Positions 42,750-51,653 of a stretch of DNA of 64,000 nt are shown here, piece by piece (the stretch's first letter is position 1; each line of letters begins with the position of its first letter). Source of the DNA: DALYJJ01 sp031969915 (GTDB lineage Bacteria; Acidobacteriota; Terriglobia; Bryobacterales; Bryobacteraceae). Location of the stretch: assembly GCA_031969915.1 (NCBI GenBank), contig DALYJJ010000002.1, positions 29,631 to 93,630 on the forward strand, read 5' to 3'. The notes beneath the pieces were generated by a model. The model was not told the origin of the DNA. It ran no database searches and saw only the letters and a list, made by a program, of their open reading frames with translations. Position numbers and translations under genes: made by a program.

Positions 42750-43736
42750 CTATCCTTCCTTGCCGGACGCGTAGTAACCCTTGCGCGCCTGCACCTTCAG
42801 GTCCTTGTTCTTGGTCTTGATCTCAACCTTGCGGAAACTGCCGTCCTTGGCCGGATTGGTGGGCGTGTAGCCGATCGAATACTGGCTGCGCATTTCCTGC
42901 TGGATGTCGCTGAAGATCGATTCGAGCGGGTTGCCGCGGCTCACGCGGAACAGCCGGCCCCCGGTCTCTTCGGAGAGACGCTTCAAGTCGCCGCCCCCGC
43001 CGCCGTAGCCGAAGCCGGTGTAGCGCGGGTCGGAGAACTCAATGCTGTAGATGATTGAATCGGCCTTCTGCGCGGCTTCCAGCGCTTCGCCGATCTTGGT
43101 TCGGCTACCCACATCGACGCCGTCCGTGATCAGGATCATCGCCTTGCGGCCCACCTGGCCGCGGAGCATATCGTTGGCCGCCAGGTACACGGCCTCGAAC
43201 ATCACCGTGCCGCGTTGGCCCGAGGTCGGAATCGGTCCCGGATTGATGCCCGGGAGGGTGGTTCCGCCGCGCACCTGCAGTTTGTCGAGTCCGGCACGCA
43301 GAAGTTTCGAGGAGTTGGTGTAATCCTGGAGGAGCTCGGTTTCCACTCCGAAGCTGATCAGGAACGCCATGTCTTTCTGCCGCAGTACCTGCGAGAAGAA
43401 TTGCAGCGCGGCCCGGCGCTCGGTCTCGATCAGATTCTCCTGGCTCCGGCTGACGTCCACCAGCAGACCGATGGTGAGCGGCAGATCCGTTTCGCGAGTG
43501 AAGTACTTGATGGTCTGGGGGGCGCTGTTTTCGATCACGCTGAAGTCTTCCTGGGTCAGATTGCCCACCAGGCCGTTGCGCTTGTCGCGTACGGAGAAGA
43601 GCAGGTTGACGAGTTCAACGTCCACGCTGATGATGGGCCCGATATCTTCCGGAGGCTGCGCGGCGGGCTTCTGCTGGCCCCACGCGCGGGCGGCAACGGC
43701 AATCGGGAAGGCTCCCAGGAAGTGTCGGCGGTTCAT
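42750..43736 (-). CDS. Exported VWA-domain protein (VWFA-related acidobacterial type)
   Basis: A 328-residue protein starting at 43736 (MNRRHFLGAFPIAVAARAWG, a Tat-like leader). Typical opening 'VDVELVNLLFSVRDKRNGLVGNLTQEDFSVIENSAPQTIKYF'. The VWA domain follows with MIDAS 'DVSRS', 'GTVMFEAVYLAANDML', 'ILITDGVDVGS', and the closing 'SQYSIGYTPTNPAKDGSFRKVEI'. It matches the VWFA-related Acidobacterial domain family, proposed to be periplasmic or surface-exposed and of unknown function. It is convergent with the FkbM gene and divergent from the AlkA-like gene (43807). Confidence 0.88.
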   Translation of the reverse strand: MNRRHFLGAFPIAVAARAWGQQKPAAQPPEDIGPIISVDVELVNLLFSVRDKRNGLVGNLTQEDFSVIENSAPQTIKYFTRETDLPLTIGLLVDVSRSQENLIETERRAALQFFSQVLRQKDMAFLISFGVETELLQDYTNSSKLLRAGLDKLQVRGGTTLPGINPGPIPTSGQRGTVMFEAVYLAANDMLRGQVGRKAMILITDGVDVGSRTKIGEALEAAQKADSIIYSIEFSDPRYTGFGYGGGGGDLKRLSEETGGRLFRVSRGNPLESIFSDIQQEMRSQYSIGYTPTNPAKDGSFRKVEIKTKNKDLKVQARKGYYASGKEG

Positions 43737-43806
43737 GATGTGACTACACCAGTGTAGATGCGCCGCCGCGCAGCCCGGTTCCCTCCACCGGTACACTGGA
43801 CAGGAT

Positions 43807-44418
43807 ATGCGGCGGGCGGTGGCTCACCTGAAGCGCGCGGACGCGACGCTGCGCGGGATCATTGACGCGGTTGGACCGTGCCGCATCAGCTATCGCGAGC
43901 CGGAGTTCGAAACGTTGGTGCGGTCCATCGTCTACCAGCAGTTGAACGGCACGGCGGCGAGCGCCATCTTCGGACGGCTGCACGGCGCGGTGTGCCGCAA
44001 CGGCGAGGCGATGACGCCCCGGGCCGTGTTGAAGCTGACGCCCGCGCGGATGCGCTCCCTGGGGCTCTCCTCGCAGAAGAGCGTCTACATTCGCGATCTG
44101 GCGCAAAGAGCGGTTTCCGGCGAAGTCGTTTTCGAAACCCTGCCGGACCGGTCCGACGAAGAAGTCATCGCGCACCTGACACAGGTGAAGGGCGTCGGCG
44201 TCTGGACCGCGCACATGTTCCTCATCTTCGCTCTGCGCCGTCCGGACATCCTGCCCACCGGCGATCTCGGCGTGCGTGCGGCCATCAAGAAGGCCTGGGG
44301 CAAGGAAACGCTGCCCGCTCCCGCGGAGATGGAGGAACTAGCCCGCCCCTGGCGTCCGTACCGCAGCGTCGCAAGCTGGTATCTGTGGCGCAGCCTGGAG
44401 GGCGGCGCAGCGCTGTGA
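43807..44418 (+). CDS. DNA-3-methyladenine glycosylase (AlkA/HhH-GPD family)
   Basis: A 203-residue HhH-GPD glycosylase. It contains 'SIVYQQLNGTAASAIFGRL', the helix-hairpin-helix 'LTQVKGVGVWTAHMFLIFAL' and the catalytic Asp in 'PTGDLGVRAAI'. It lacks the N-terminal AlkA_N domain and matches the short AlkA-type enzymes. It removes alkylated bases, starting base-excision repair. The stop overlaps the GTG start of the next gene (GTGA), so they are translationally coupled although their functions seem unrelated. Confidence 0.92.
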   Translation: MRRAVAHLKRADATLRGIIDAVGPCRISYREPEFETLVRSIVYQQLNGTAASAIFGRLHGAVCRNGEAMTPRAVLKLTPARMRSLGLSSQKSVYIRDLAQRAVSGEVVFETLPDRSDEEVIAHLTQVKGVGVWTAHMFLIFALRRPDILPTGDLGVRAAIKKAWGKETLPAPAEMEELARPWRPYRSVASWYLWRSLEGGAAL

Positions 44419-46298
44419 TTCGGCCCATTCTGCTGCTGGCTGGCGCCCTCGCGTTTTTTCGCGCCGTCCTGTTTGTGCCCGCCTACACCGTGCCCTGGGA
44501 CTTCCGCGGCCACCATCTGCCCCTCGCTACCGCATACGCCGACGCGCTTTCCGAGGGCGTGATGCCGCTGTGGGACCCCTACACATACTGCGGCCGTCCG
44601 CTGCTCGCGAACCCGCAGACGGCGGTGTTTTATCCGGGCATGCTGCTCGCCGCCGCGCCTGGCCGCACCGGGTTGGCGGAACGGCTGGAGTGGCTGCTGG
44701 TGCTCCATGTCTTCCTGGCGGGGCTGTTCGCTTACCGGCTGGGGCGCAGGCTGGGTCTTTCCGCGGACGCGGCCCTGTTCTGCGGGTTCGCGTTTGAGAT
44801 GGGGGCGTTCCTTGCTTCCCAAACCCAACACCTCAGTTCCGTTCTGGGGGCGCCGTGGCTGGTGCTGTCCTGGGAAGCCGTGCTGCTCACCGCGTCCTGG
44901 CGTGTGCCGGTGCTCGCGCTCAGCTTCACGCTGCACTTCTTCTGCGGCTTCACGGGGTACACGTTGGCATCGGCCGCGTCCACCGCGCTGTTCGCGGGGC
45001 TGGCCGTCGCCGCGCGCCGGGCGCCCGTGCGCGTGCTCGGCGAGATCGCCGCCGCGGCCGTGCTTTCCCTGGCGTTGGCCGCGGTGCAACTCTGGCCCGC
45101 GCTCGAACTGGTGGAACAGAGCGTAGGCAAGTACCGCACGGACTGGCTGAAGGGCGGAGGCGGCATCCCGCCGGCCGCGGTGCTGTCGCTGATCGTGCCC
45201 GACTACCACGGCGTGTTCGATCTGAAGACATTCCGCGGCGGTTATGAACTCACGTTCTTGTACCTGTTCAGCGGTTGGACGACGCTCACGCTCGCCGTGT
45301 TGGCGTTGATCCGGGGAACGCGGCTCGCTCGCGTTACGGCCGGCGCAGCGGTCCTCTTTCTGGTGCTCATGCTGGGCGAGTACACGCCGGTGGGCGGTAC
45401 CCTCTTCGCACTCGCGCCGGGGTTCTTGAAGAACACCCTCTACTGGTACGTCTTCCTCGCGCCGTTTTCGCTCGCTCTCGCGCTGGCCGCCGGCTTCGGC
45501 CTGGATGCCCTGGCCCTGCCGTCCCGATGGCGGTTCGCGCTGGCGTGCGCGGTGGCGGCGGAACTGCTGGCGGTGAGTTCCGGCCGCCCCATGAACACCG
45601 CGCGAATCGCCGACGATCCCGGCGATCCGCCTGAGACCGTGGCGCGCCTGGCCGCGCTCGCCGGCGACGGCAGGATCGACACCATCGACGATTCGCTCCA
45701 GCTCATGACCACCGCGCCGGTCACGCGTCTGCGCGCGGCCGGCGGCTATGATCCGCTTGCGTTGGAACGGTTGATGCAGGTCCGGTTGCAAGCCGCCAAG
45801 GGGGAACGCTGGGGCGCCTTCTACCAGATCGAGCGCGTGGACTCTCCGGCCATCGACGCGATGGCCATCCGGGTTCTGACGGCGCGCGGCGAACGCCCCC
45901 CGCTGCCCGGTTGGACATCCTCCGCCCTGCCTGGCCGGACGGTCTACGCGAAGGAAACACCGGCAGCGCGGTATCGCCTCGAAAACGGAACGGTGCGGGT
46001 GGCCGGCGAGTGGCGGCAGCGCGTGCTGCTGGAAACCGACGCGCGCGTCGCGTCGCGCCTGGTCACCTCCGAGGTTCACTACCCCGGATGGATCGCGCGC
46101 GTGGATGGCCGCGAACAGCCGGTGGAGTACGTGAACACGGCGTTTCGCGGGCTCAGCGTACCGGCCGGCCGCCACCGCGTGGAGTTCACCTTCACCGCGC
46201 CGCGCCTGCTCCAGGCGATGCCGGTGAGCCTCGCCGCCATCCTGGTGTGGCTCGTGTTGATACGCCGCGCGGCGCGATCAACCGAGGCGGTCGCGTAA
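44415..46298 (+). CDS. YfhO-like polytopic membrane protein
   Basis: A 627-residue protein with a GTG start at 44415 inside the glycosylase stop. At least ten hydrophobic helices span residues ~5-390 and a C-terminal soluble beta-rich part (~430-600) precedes a last helix ('AMPVSLAAILVWLVLI'). Marks of the YfhO/GT-C-like family are 'MPLWDPYTYCGRPLLANPQTAVFYPG' near the start and 'YPGWIARVDGREQPVEYVNTAFRGLSVPAGRHRVEFTF' near the end. In Bacillus, YfhO-like proteins glycosylate lipoteichoic acid; here the substrate is unknown. Convergent overlap of 21 nt with the oxidoreductase gene. Confidence 0.85.
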   Translation: MIRPILLLAGALAFFRAVLFVPAYTVPWDFRGHHLPLATAYADALSEGVMPLWDPYTYCGRPLLANPQTAVFYPGMLLAAAPGRTGLAERLEWLLVLHVFLAGLFAYRLGRRLGLSADAALFCGFAFEMGAFLASQTQHLSSVLGAPWLVLSWEAVLLTASWRVPVLALSFTLHFFCGFTGYTLASAASTALFAGLAVAARRAPVRVLGEIAAAAVLSLALAAVQLWPALELVEQSVGKYRTDWLKGGGGIPPAAVLSLIVPDYHGVFDLKTFRGGYELTFLYLFSGWTTLTLAVLALIRGTRLARVTAGAAVLFLVLMLGEYTPVGGTLFALAPGFLKNTLYWYVFLAPFSLALALAAGFGLDALALPSRWRFALACAVAAELLAVSSGRPMNTARIADDPGDPPETVARLAALAGDGRIDTIDDSLQLMTTAPVTRLRAAGGYDPLALERLMQVRLQAAKGERWGAFYQIERVDSPAIDAMAIRVLTARGERPPLPGWTSSALPGRTVYAKETPAARYRLENGTVRVAGEWRQRVLLETDARVASRLVTSEVHYPGWIARVDGREQPVEYVNTAFRGLSVPAGRHRVEFTFTAPRLLQAMPVSLAAILVWLVLIRRAARSTEAVA

Positions 46299-47867
46299 CA
46301 TCTCGCGCGCCGCGTTATAGCCGGGCGCGCCCATCACGCCCCCGCCCGGATGTGCGCCGGAGCCGCACAAATAGAGGCCGCGAATCGGGGTCCGGTAGCG
46401 GGCGAACCCCGCCACGGGCCTCAGTACGAACATCTGGTCAAGGCTCATCTCGCCGTGGAAAATGTTCCCGCCGGTAATGCCGAAGCGGCGCTCCAGATCG
46501 AACGGCGTCAGCACCTGCTTGTCGATGATGATCGAACGGATGTTAGGCGCGTACTCTTCGATGAGTTCGATCACACGCTGTGCGAACGGCTCGCGCAGAT
46601 CGTCCCAGGTGCTCCCGGAAAGCGTGTAGGGAGCGTATTGCAGGAAGCATCCCATCACGTGCTTGCCGGGCGGAGCGAGGGACGGATCGTACATGGTGGG
46701 TACGGTCAACTCGAGCAGCGGAGAACGCGACGGCCGCCCGTACTTGGCGTCATCCCAGGCGCGCTCAATGTAGTCGATCGACGGGCAGATATGCATCGTC
46801 GCGCCGTGGTGCGGACCGCGCGCGCCGGGAAAACAGGTGAACTCCGGCAGGCCGGAGAGCGCGAAGTTGATCTTGCAGGACGTTCCTTCGCAGCGCAGGC
46901 GGCGGATCGCCGCCACGAACTCCGCCGGAAGCTCGCTCTCATCAAGCATTCCCAGAAACGTGCGCTTCGGGTCGGCACTGCTGCCGACGGAGTCACTCAG
47001 GATCTCCTCCCCGCTCTCGAGCGCGACGCCGTACGCCCGGCCGCCGCGCACCAGGATACGGCGGACACCGGCGCCGGTCCGGATCTCCGCGCCGTACTGT
47101 CGCGCCGCCGAAGCGATCGCCTCCGAAACGGCGCCCATGCCGCCGCGCACGAAGCCCCACAGGCCGCGATGCCCGCCCACGCCGCCCATGCAGTGATGCA
47201 GCAGGATGTAGGCAGTGCCCGCGCTCTTGGGCCCGCCGTTGGCGCCGATCACCCCATCGGTGGCCAGTGTGACCTTCACCTCCGGGCTCTCAAACCACTC
47301 GTCCAGGAAGTCCGCCGCACTCTGGGTGAAGATCTTTACCAGGCCCACCAGTTCCTCGCGTGTGAGCCCCTTCAGCTTGCCGAGCAGCTTCAGGTAATCG
47401 ATGAAGTCGGTGATCCCCGCGGGCGGGAACTCGGGCGGCGTCATCAGTAGCAGCCCCTCCACCACCCGGCTCAAGCGCTCGAGGTGATCTTCGTAGGCCG
47501 GGTAGCGCTCGGCGTCCTGCTTCGAAAACTTGGCGATCTCGGCGAGCGTCTTCGCGCGGTCCTGCCACATGAAAAAGTAGCGCCCGTCCGGGAACGGTGA
47601 GAAGAACGCCGGATCCTTGGCATCCACCTGATAGCCGTGGCGAGGCAAGTCGAGCTCCCGCACGATTCGCTCCTGCATCAGGCTGGTGAGATAGGCGGCG
47701 GTGGAGACGCGAAACCCCGGCCACACCTCCTCCGTGACCGAGCACCCGCCGAGAAGTTCGCGCTGTTCGAGAACCAGCACGCTGCGGCCGGCCTTGGCGA
47801 GATACGCGGCGGTGACCAGGCCGTTGTGGCCGCCGCCGACGATGATGGCTTGATAGCGTTGGGGCAT
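46278..47867 (-). CDS. FAD-dependent oxidoreductase, phytoene desaturase/PYROXD2-like
   Basis: A 529-residue flavoprotein. N-terminal Rossmann motif 'IIVGGGHNGLVTAAYLAKAGRSVLVLEQRELLGGCSVTEE', and C-terminal FAD-contact motif 'RGLYLCGSGAHPGGGVMGAPGYNAAREML'. It belongs to the carotenoid-desaturase-like amine-oxidase superfamily and looks most like PYROXD2/retinol-saturase proteins. No carotenoid genes (crtB, crtE) are nearby, so a carotenoid role is not supported. It starts 3 nt after the stop of the Ni/Co exporter gene, the probable first gene of its operon. Confidence 0.85.
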   Translation of the reverse strand: MPQRYQAIIVGGGHNGLVTAAYLAKAGRSVLVLEQRELLGGCSVTEEVWPGFRVSTAAYLTSLMQERIVRELDLPRHGYQVDAKDPAFFSPFPDGRYFFMWQDRAKTLAEIAKFSKQDAERYPAYEDHLERLSRVVEGLLLMTPPEFPPAGITDFIDYLKLLGKLKGLTREELVGLVKIFTQSAADFLDEWFESPEVKVTLATDGVIGANGGPKSAGTAYILLHHCMGGVGGHRGLWGFVRGGMGAVSEAIASAARQYGAEIRTGAGVRRILVRGGRAYGVALESGEEILSDSVGSSADPKRTFLGMLDESELPAEFVAAIRRLRCEGTSCKINFALSGLPEFTCFPGARGPHHGATMHICPSIDYIERAWDDAKYGRPSRSPLLELTVPTMYDPSLAPPGKHVMGCFLQYAPYTLSGSTWDDLREPFAQRVIELIEEYAPNIRSIIIDKQVLTPFDLERRFGITGGNIFHGEMSLDQMFVLRPVAGFARYRTPIRGLYLCGSGAHPGGGVMGAPGYNAAREMLRDRLG

Positions 47868-47870
47868 TTT

Positions 47871-48644
47871 CTATAGCAACTGGCGCGCTGCTTCCGCCAG
47901 CAGTCCCGCGCCGAGCAGCGTGACGACGACCGCGCTCGCGACGGGCAATGCGCGCTGCCAGCGGGGCTCCGCGCCGGAAGACAGCTTCTTCATCAGCGGC
48001 CCCGCGAGCACGATCGCGCAGCCGATCGCGATCAGCACCGCCGCCAGGCCGAGACTGAACGAAGTGAGCAACGCCAGGCCGAACCCGATCTTGCCCAGCG
48101 TCAAGGAGAGCATCAGGAGCACCAGCGCTTCGGGGCAGGGAACGAGCCCGCCCGAGACGCCGAGCGAGAGCAGTGCGCCTCGGCCTTCGCGGTGATCGTG
48201 ATGGACATGGTCGTGGTGGTGGTGGTGGTGATGGTCGTGATGATGATCATGATCATGACCGTGGTGATGATCGTGGCCGTCAGGTCCGCCGCGCAACCGT
48301 TTCCACAGCAGCCATGCACCGATGGCCGTCACCAGCACACCGCTCGCCAGCGATAGCCACGGATAAATGCGCTCCACCGCTACCCGCTGCGCCGCGTAGA
48401 GCGTAATCAGGCCCAGCGCAAAGACGCTCGCTGTGTGCGTGAAGGTGACGATGCCGCCCAGCCAGACCGCGTCGGCCAGCCTTCCTCGCGTGCCCACCAG
48501 GTACGCGGCAACGATGGTCTTTCCATGTCCCGGGGTCAATGCGTGGGCCGCTCCGAGCAGGAAGGCGATGGCCAGCGCGGCAGCGATGAACCGGGGATCG
48601 GCCTGTTGCGAGACCAGCAACTGCTGCAGGCGGGAGGGCTCCAT
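47871..48644 (-). CDS. NicO/RcnA-type nickel/cobalt transporter with His-rich loop
   Basis: A 257-residue membrane protein. The start at 48644 (MEPSRLQQLL) is chosen because it follows GGAGGG-like sequence and gives a typical length; a 15-residue extension is open. It has six to seven helices. The conserved 'LLGAAHALTPGHGKTIVAAYLVG' is a metal-site helix. A cytoplasmic loop with 20 or more His between residues ~120 and 155 and 'SGGLVPCPEALVLLML' complete the NicO pattern. It exports or takes up Ni2+/Co2+. The His loop creates a GTG/ATG-rich simple repeat in the DNA (48190-48290). Confidence 0.9.
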   Translation of the reverse strand: MEPSRLQQLLVSQQADPRFIAAALAIAFLLGAAHALTPGHGKTIVAAYLVGTRGRLADAVWLGGIVTFTHTASVFALGLITLYAAQRVAVERIYPWLSLASGVLVTAIGAWLLWKRLRGGPDGHDHHHGHDHDHHHDHHHHHHHDHVHHDHREGRGALLSLGVSGGLVPCPEALVLLMLSLTLGKIGFGLALLTSFSLGLAAVLIAIGCAIVLAGPLMKKLSSGAEPRWQRALPVASAVVVTLLGAGLLAEAARQLL

Positions 48645-48696
48645 GAAACGTTCATTGTACTTCGTGGGCCGGCCGTCTCCGGCGTACACTCAAGGG

Positions 48697-49209
48697 GTGA
48701 TCCACGACCTGGTGCAGATCCGCCGCCTCGGCGAAAAGAAGCGCGGCGAAAACCAGCAGTTCCGCCGCTGGTTGAAGTCGCACACCTTCGTGGAGCGCCG
48801 TTTCCGGAAGCTCGCCCAAGAGATCGAGGAACAAACCGACTGCACGGTCTGCGCCAACTGCTGCCGCGTCGCCACCGTGCGGCTCAAGGAGCGCGACGTC
48901 GAAAAGCTCGCCAAGTACTTTCGGATTTCCGTGGACCGGTTCCTGAACGACTACACTCAGCCGTCCGACGAAGAGGGCCGCATCCTGAACCGCACGGCGG
49001 AGGGTTGCGTCTTTCTCGAGGGGACCGCGTGCACCGTGTACGACGTCCGCCCCAATACCTGCGAGGACTTTCCGCACCTGGTGCGCGGCGCGGGCTCGCT
49101 GCTCTCGCGCATGTGGGAGATGCCCGACCGCGCCACATATTGCCCGATCGTCTACAACACGCTGGAATCGTGGAAGGTGGAGAGCGGCTTCGCACGGAAG
49201 AGCGAATAG
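48697..49209 (+). CDS. YkgJ-family cysteine-cluster protein
   Basis: A 170-residue protein with a GTG start at 48697 (VIHDLVQIRRLGEKK). Conserved Cys pattern: 'CTVCANCCRVATVRL', 'EGCVFLEGTACTVYDVRPNTCEDFPHLV' and a last 'YCPIVYN', typical of UPF0153/YkgJ proteins thought to bind Zn or an Fe-S cluster. Function unknown. It is divergent from the NicO gene with a 52-bp gap, and the tRNA-Arg gene follows on the other strand after 2 bp. Confidence 0.83.
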   Translation: MIHDLVQIRRLGEKKRGENQQFRRWLKSHTFVERRFRKLAQEIEEQTDCTVCANCCRVATVRLKERDVEKLAKYFRISVDRFLNDYTQPSDEEGRILNRTAEGCVFLEGTACTVYDVRPNTCEDFPHLVRGAGSLLSRMWEMPDRATYCPIVYNTLESWKVESGFARKSE

Positions 49210-49211
49210 CA

Positions 49212-49288
49212 TGGTAGGCGCGGCAGGACTTGAACCTGCAACCCCCGGCTTAGAAGGCCGGTGCTCTATCCGATTGAGCTACGCGCCC
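49212..49288 (-). tRNA. tRNA-Arg(UCU)
   Basis: On the minus strand, a 77-nt cloverleaf: acceptor GGGCGCG with CGCGCCT (first pair G-U), anticodon arm CCGGC-CTTCTAA-GCCGG giving anticodon TCT, T arm GCAGG-TTCAAGT-CCTGC, A73 and an encoded CCA. Intact, with no intron. Confidence 0.95.
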
Positions 49289-49325
49289 CTGTGTCGATTG
49301 TAGATCGTCCGGTCCGTTCAGAGCG

Positions 49326-50324
49326 CTACGGCTTCAGATGCTTGCGCAGGAACGCATAGATCTCAGCCCGCGACGCCTTCGCGAGCTTGGTGTCGATCCG
49401 GTTGAACGTGTGGCCGCCGGGGGCGTTCTCGTAAATCTTGTACTCGAATTGCTTCCCTTCGGCCTTCAGGGCGGCGATCAACCGCTGCACCTCCAGCACG
49501 TTCACGTCTTCGTCGTTGGTGTTGGTGTGGATCAGCAATGGCGTTGCAAGCTTTGCGACGTGCGTCACCGGCGAGCGGCGCAAGTACTCTTTCACGTTAT
49601 CCTCGGCCGACTTGCCGATGTGATTGGGCGCTGAAAACAGGCGCCGGTAGGAATCGGACTTGTAGCCCATTCGCGCCACCAGGTCGCTCACGGGAACGCC
49701 CGCATAGGCGACGGCGTAATCGCCCGGATGATCGAAAATGTTCATCAGCGCGATCATGCCGCCGTGGCTCCAGCCGATGATTCCCACGCGCTTGGGGTCC
49801 AGGAAGTCGTAGGTTTCGAGCATCCAGTTGCGCGCGGCGTAAACGTCGTCGTTTTCGCGTCCGCCGTAGTCGATCTGGCGCCAGAAGCCGCCGCCGTAGC
49901 CGGTGCTGCCGCGGTAGTCGGGCGCGATCACCGCGTAGCCTTCGGCAATGAGCTCACGAACGATGTTCGCCGAAGAAGTGTTGAAGTTGGCGTGCACGCC
50001 GCCGTGGACATAGATCACGAACGGCTGCTTGCGACTCCGGTCCATCTTCTTGGGGATGAACGTGTAGGCCCGAATGATCAGCGGGTTCCCGGCGCCTTGC
50101 GCGGTCGGGTTCGCTTCGCGCGCGGGCGGCAGGCTGGTGTAGCTGACGCGCTCCACCTCGGCCACCGGGCCCAGCTTCAGCTCCCACATCAGGTCGTCCA
50201 CCGCCTTGAGCAGGCGATCCTGGCCGTGATCCGCCGTTTCTCCGGGCGGCGGTGCCGGTGGAGCCGAAGGCGCCTGACCCAGGACGACTGCCGCACAGAC
50301 CGCCAGAAGGAACACGATTCTCAT
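49326..50324 (-). CDS. Secreted alpha/beta hydrolase, S9 (prolyl oligopeptidase-like) family
   Basis: A 332-residue protein starting at 50324 (MRIVFLLAVCAAVVLGQ, a signal peptide). It lacks the propeller of full S9 enzymes. 'FVIYVHGGVHANF' supplies the oxyanion region, 'GIIGWSHGGMIAL' the nucleophile Ser (near residue 187), 'THTNDEDVNV'-like sequence the Asp and 'PGGHTFNRID' the His. Alpha/beta hydrolases of this stand-alone type are usually peptidases or esterases of unknown substrate. Gap of 37 bp to the tRNA-Arg 5' end. Confidence 0.83.
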   Translation of the reverse strand: MRIVFLLAVCAAVVLGQAPSAPPAPPPGETADHGQDRLLKAVDDLMWELKLGPVAEVERVSYTSLPPAREANPTAQGAGNPLIIRAYTFIPKKMDRSRKQPFVIYVHGGVHANFNTSSANIVRELIAEGYAVIAPDYRGSTGYGGGFWRQIDYGGRENDDVYAARNWMLETYDFLDPKRVGIIGWSHGGMIALMNIFDHPGDYAVAYAGVPVSDLVARMGYKSDSYRRLFSAPNHIGKSAEDNVKEYLRRSPVTHVAKLATPLLIHTNTNDEDVNVLEVQRLIAALKAEGKQFEYKIYENAPGGHTFNRIDTKLAKASRAEIYAFLRKHLKP

Positions 50325-50361
50325 ACAAACAGTGTAATGGGCGGCGAAACTCCGGTCGCGC

Positions 50362-51111
50362 CTAATCCGCGGCGGCCTGGGCCAGGGCGGGTTCCGCGGG
50401 CTTGGCGAAGGGGCTGAAATTGGTGTGCTCATCGAAGACGTCGACGCCCTCGGCGCGCTTCAGCCAGTTCACGACGAGATACGTCACGGGCGTGGCCGCG
50501 GCCTCATACAGCACCTTGCCGACGTAACCCGAGAAGATCAGGTTGAGCAACGAACCGGAACTCACCGTGCCGCCGAAGGCGATCACCATGATGATCGTCG
50601 TATCCACGAGTTGCCCCACCGCCGTGGAGCCGATGGTGCGCACCCAGAGCATCCTGCCGCCGGTGATCACCTTCAACCGCGCGAGCACAAAACTGTTCGC
50701 GAATTCACCGGCCCAGAAGGCGATCAGGCTCGCGACAATCATCCGCGGCACGGTGTAGAACACGGTCTCAAAGGCCGCTTGATTGCCCCATTCCGGAGCC
50801 GGCGGCACGGCGACGATGACCAGGCCCATCACCGCCATCAGCGCCGAGGCGAAGAAGCCCAGCCAGATCGCCCGCCGCGATCCGGCGTAGCCATAGACTT
50901 CGGTGAAGATGTCGCCGAAGATGTAGGTGATCGGAAACAGCAGTTGCGCGCCGCTGATCCGGAACGGGCCCACGGCACAGATCTTCGACCCCACCAGGTT
51001 CGAGATCACCAGCACAACCACGAAGATATGAACGCAGATCTCGTAGTGCCGGAACCTCTTCAGACTTGTGTGATCGGCCGATGTCCTCAGAACCTTGGTT
51101 GGATGATGCAT
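50362..51111 (-). CDS. Queuosine-precursor transporter, YhhQ/VUT family
   Basis: A 249-residue membrane protein with six to seven helices. YhhQ marks: 'LVGSKICAVGPFRISGAQLLFPITYIFGDIFTEVYGYAGSRRAIWLGF', 'AFWAGEFANSFVLARLKVITGGRMLWVRTIGSTAVGQLVDTTIIMVIAF' and 'VGKVLYEAAATPVTYLVVNWLKRAEG'. Family members import queuine or preQ0/preQ1 for tRNA modification. No preQ1 riboswitch is visible in the short leader upstream (51112-51160), and no que genes are nearby. Confidence 0.9.
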   Translation of the reverse strand: MHHPTKVLRTSADHTSLKRFRHYEICVHIFVVVLVISNLVGSKICAVGPFRISGAQLLFPITYIFGDIFTEVYGYAGSRRAIWLGFFASALMAVMGLVIVAVPPAPEWGNQAAFETVFYTVPRMIVASLIAFWAGEFANSFVLARLKVITGGRMLWVRTIGSTAVGQLVDTTIIMVIAFGGTVSSGSLLNLIFSGYVGKVLYEAAATPVTYLVVNWLKRAEGVDVFDEHTNFSPFAKPAEPALAQAAAD

Positions 51112-51162
51112 CTCTATGTGGAAAGATGATCGCTCGCGGAGGCCGGGAGAATTTTTCCGGCG

Positions 51163-51633
51163 CTACTGCTTCTCGAAGACCATCTTCATCTCGGCTTCGC
51201 CCATGGGCGAGCTCAGCTTCATGTCGCCGTTGAGCGTCTTGCCGTCCTCGGCCAGCGTCCACCGGTCCACGGTAACGATCTCGTTACCCTGAAAATCGAG
51301 CTTCGTCGTGATCACCAGCGCCGCGCCCTCCCACTTCAGAACGCTCTTCGCTTCGCCGCGCCTCGTCTTGTTGACGTACTCTTTGCCGTCGGTCGCGTAC
51401 TTCGCCTCGGTGGTGAACTCGCCCATCTGACCCTTCTGCGTCGTGGTCACGGTGAGTTCAGGCTCCTTGTGCGCCACTTTGCGGACCATCATGTCGGGCG
51501 CCGGCACGGGGCCGTAGTCACTCTTCGACAGGTTCAGTTTCCATTCGCCTGAGAAGTCGGGCTTGTCCGCGGGAGAAGCTATGCCGGCCAGCAGGAGACC
51601 GGCGAGAACAACCAGCAACGTACGCTTGTGCAT
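51163..51633 (-). CDS. Small secreted lipocalin-like protein
   Basis: A 156-residue protein with a signal peptide (MHKRTLLVVLAGLLLAGIASPA) and a beta-strand-rich body: 'PDFSGEWKLNLSKSDYGPVPAPDMMVRKVAHKEPELTVTTTQ' and 'VDRWTLAEDGKTLNGDMKLSSPMGEAEMKMVFEK'. The 'FSGEWKLNLSKSD' opening and strand count recall small lipocalin/META-like proteins that are very common in Acidobacteria. Function unknown. It lies between the YhhQ and APC-permease genes on the same strand. Confidence 0.75.
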   Translation of the reverse strand: MHKRTLLVVLAGLLLAGIASPADKPDFSGEWKLNLSKSDYGPVPAPDMMVRKVAHKEPELTVTTTQKGQMGEFTTEAKYATDGKEYVNKTRRGEAKSVLKWEGAALVITTKLDFQGNEIVTVDRWTLAEDGKTLNGDMKLSSPMGEAEMKMVFEKQ

Positions 51634-51653
51634 TCGCACAGTATAGCGCGCGG

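Noticed and set aside
44085..46175. 696-residue minus-strand frame opposite the YfhO-like gene
   Set aside because: Gln/Arg/Gly-rich shadow of a hydrophobic membrane protein, with no motif.
48190..48290. Short-period GTG/ATG-type repeat that could be taken for a microsatellite or CRISPR
   Set aside because: It is the coding DNA of the His-rich loop in the NicO transporter. There are no spacers and no conserved repeat unit.
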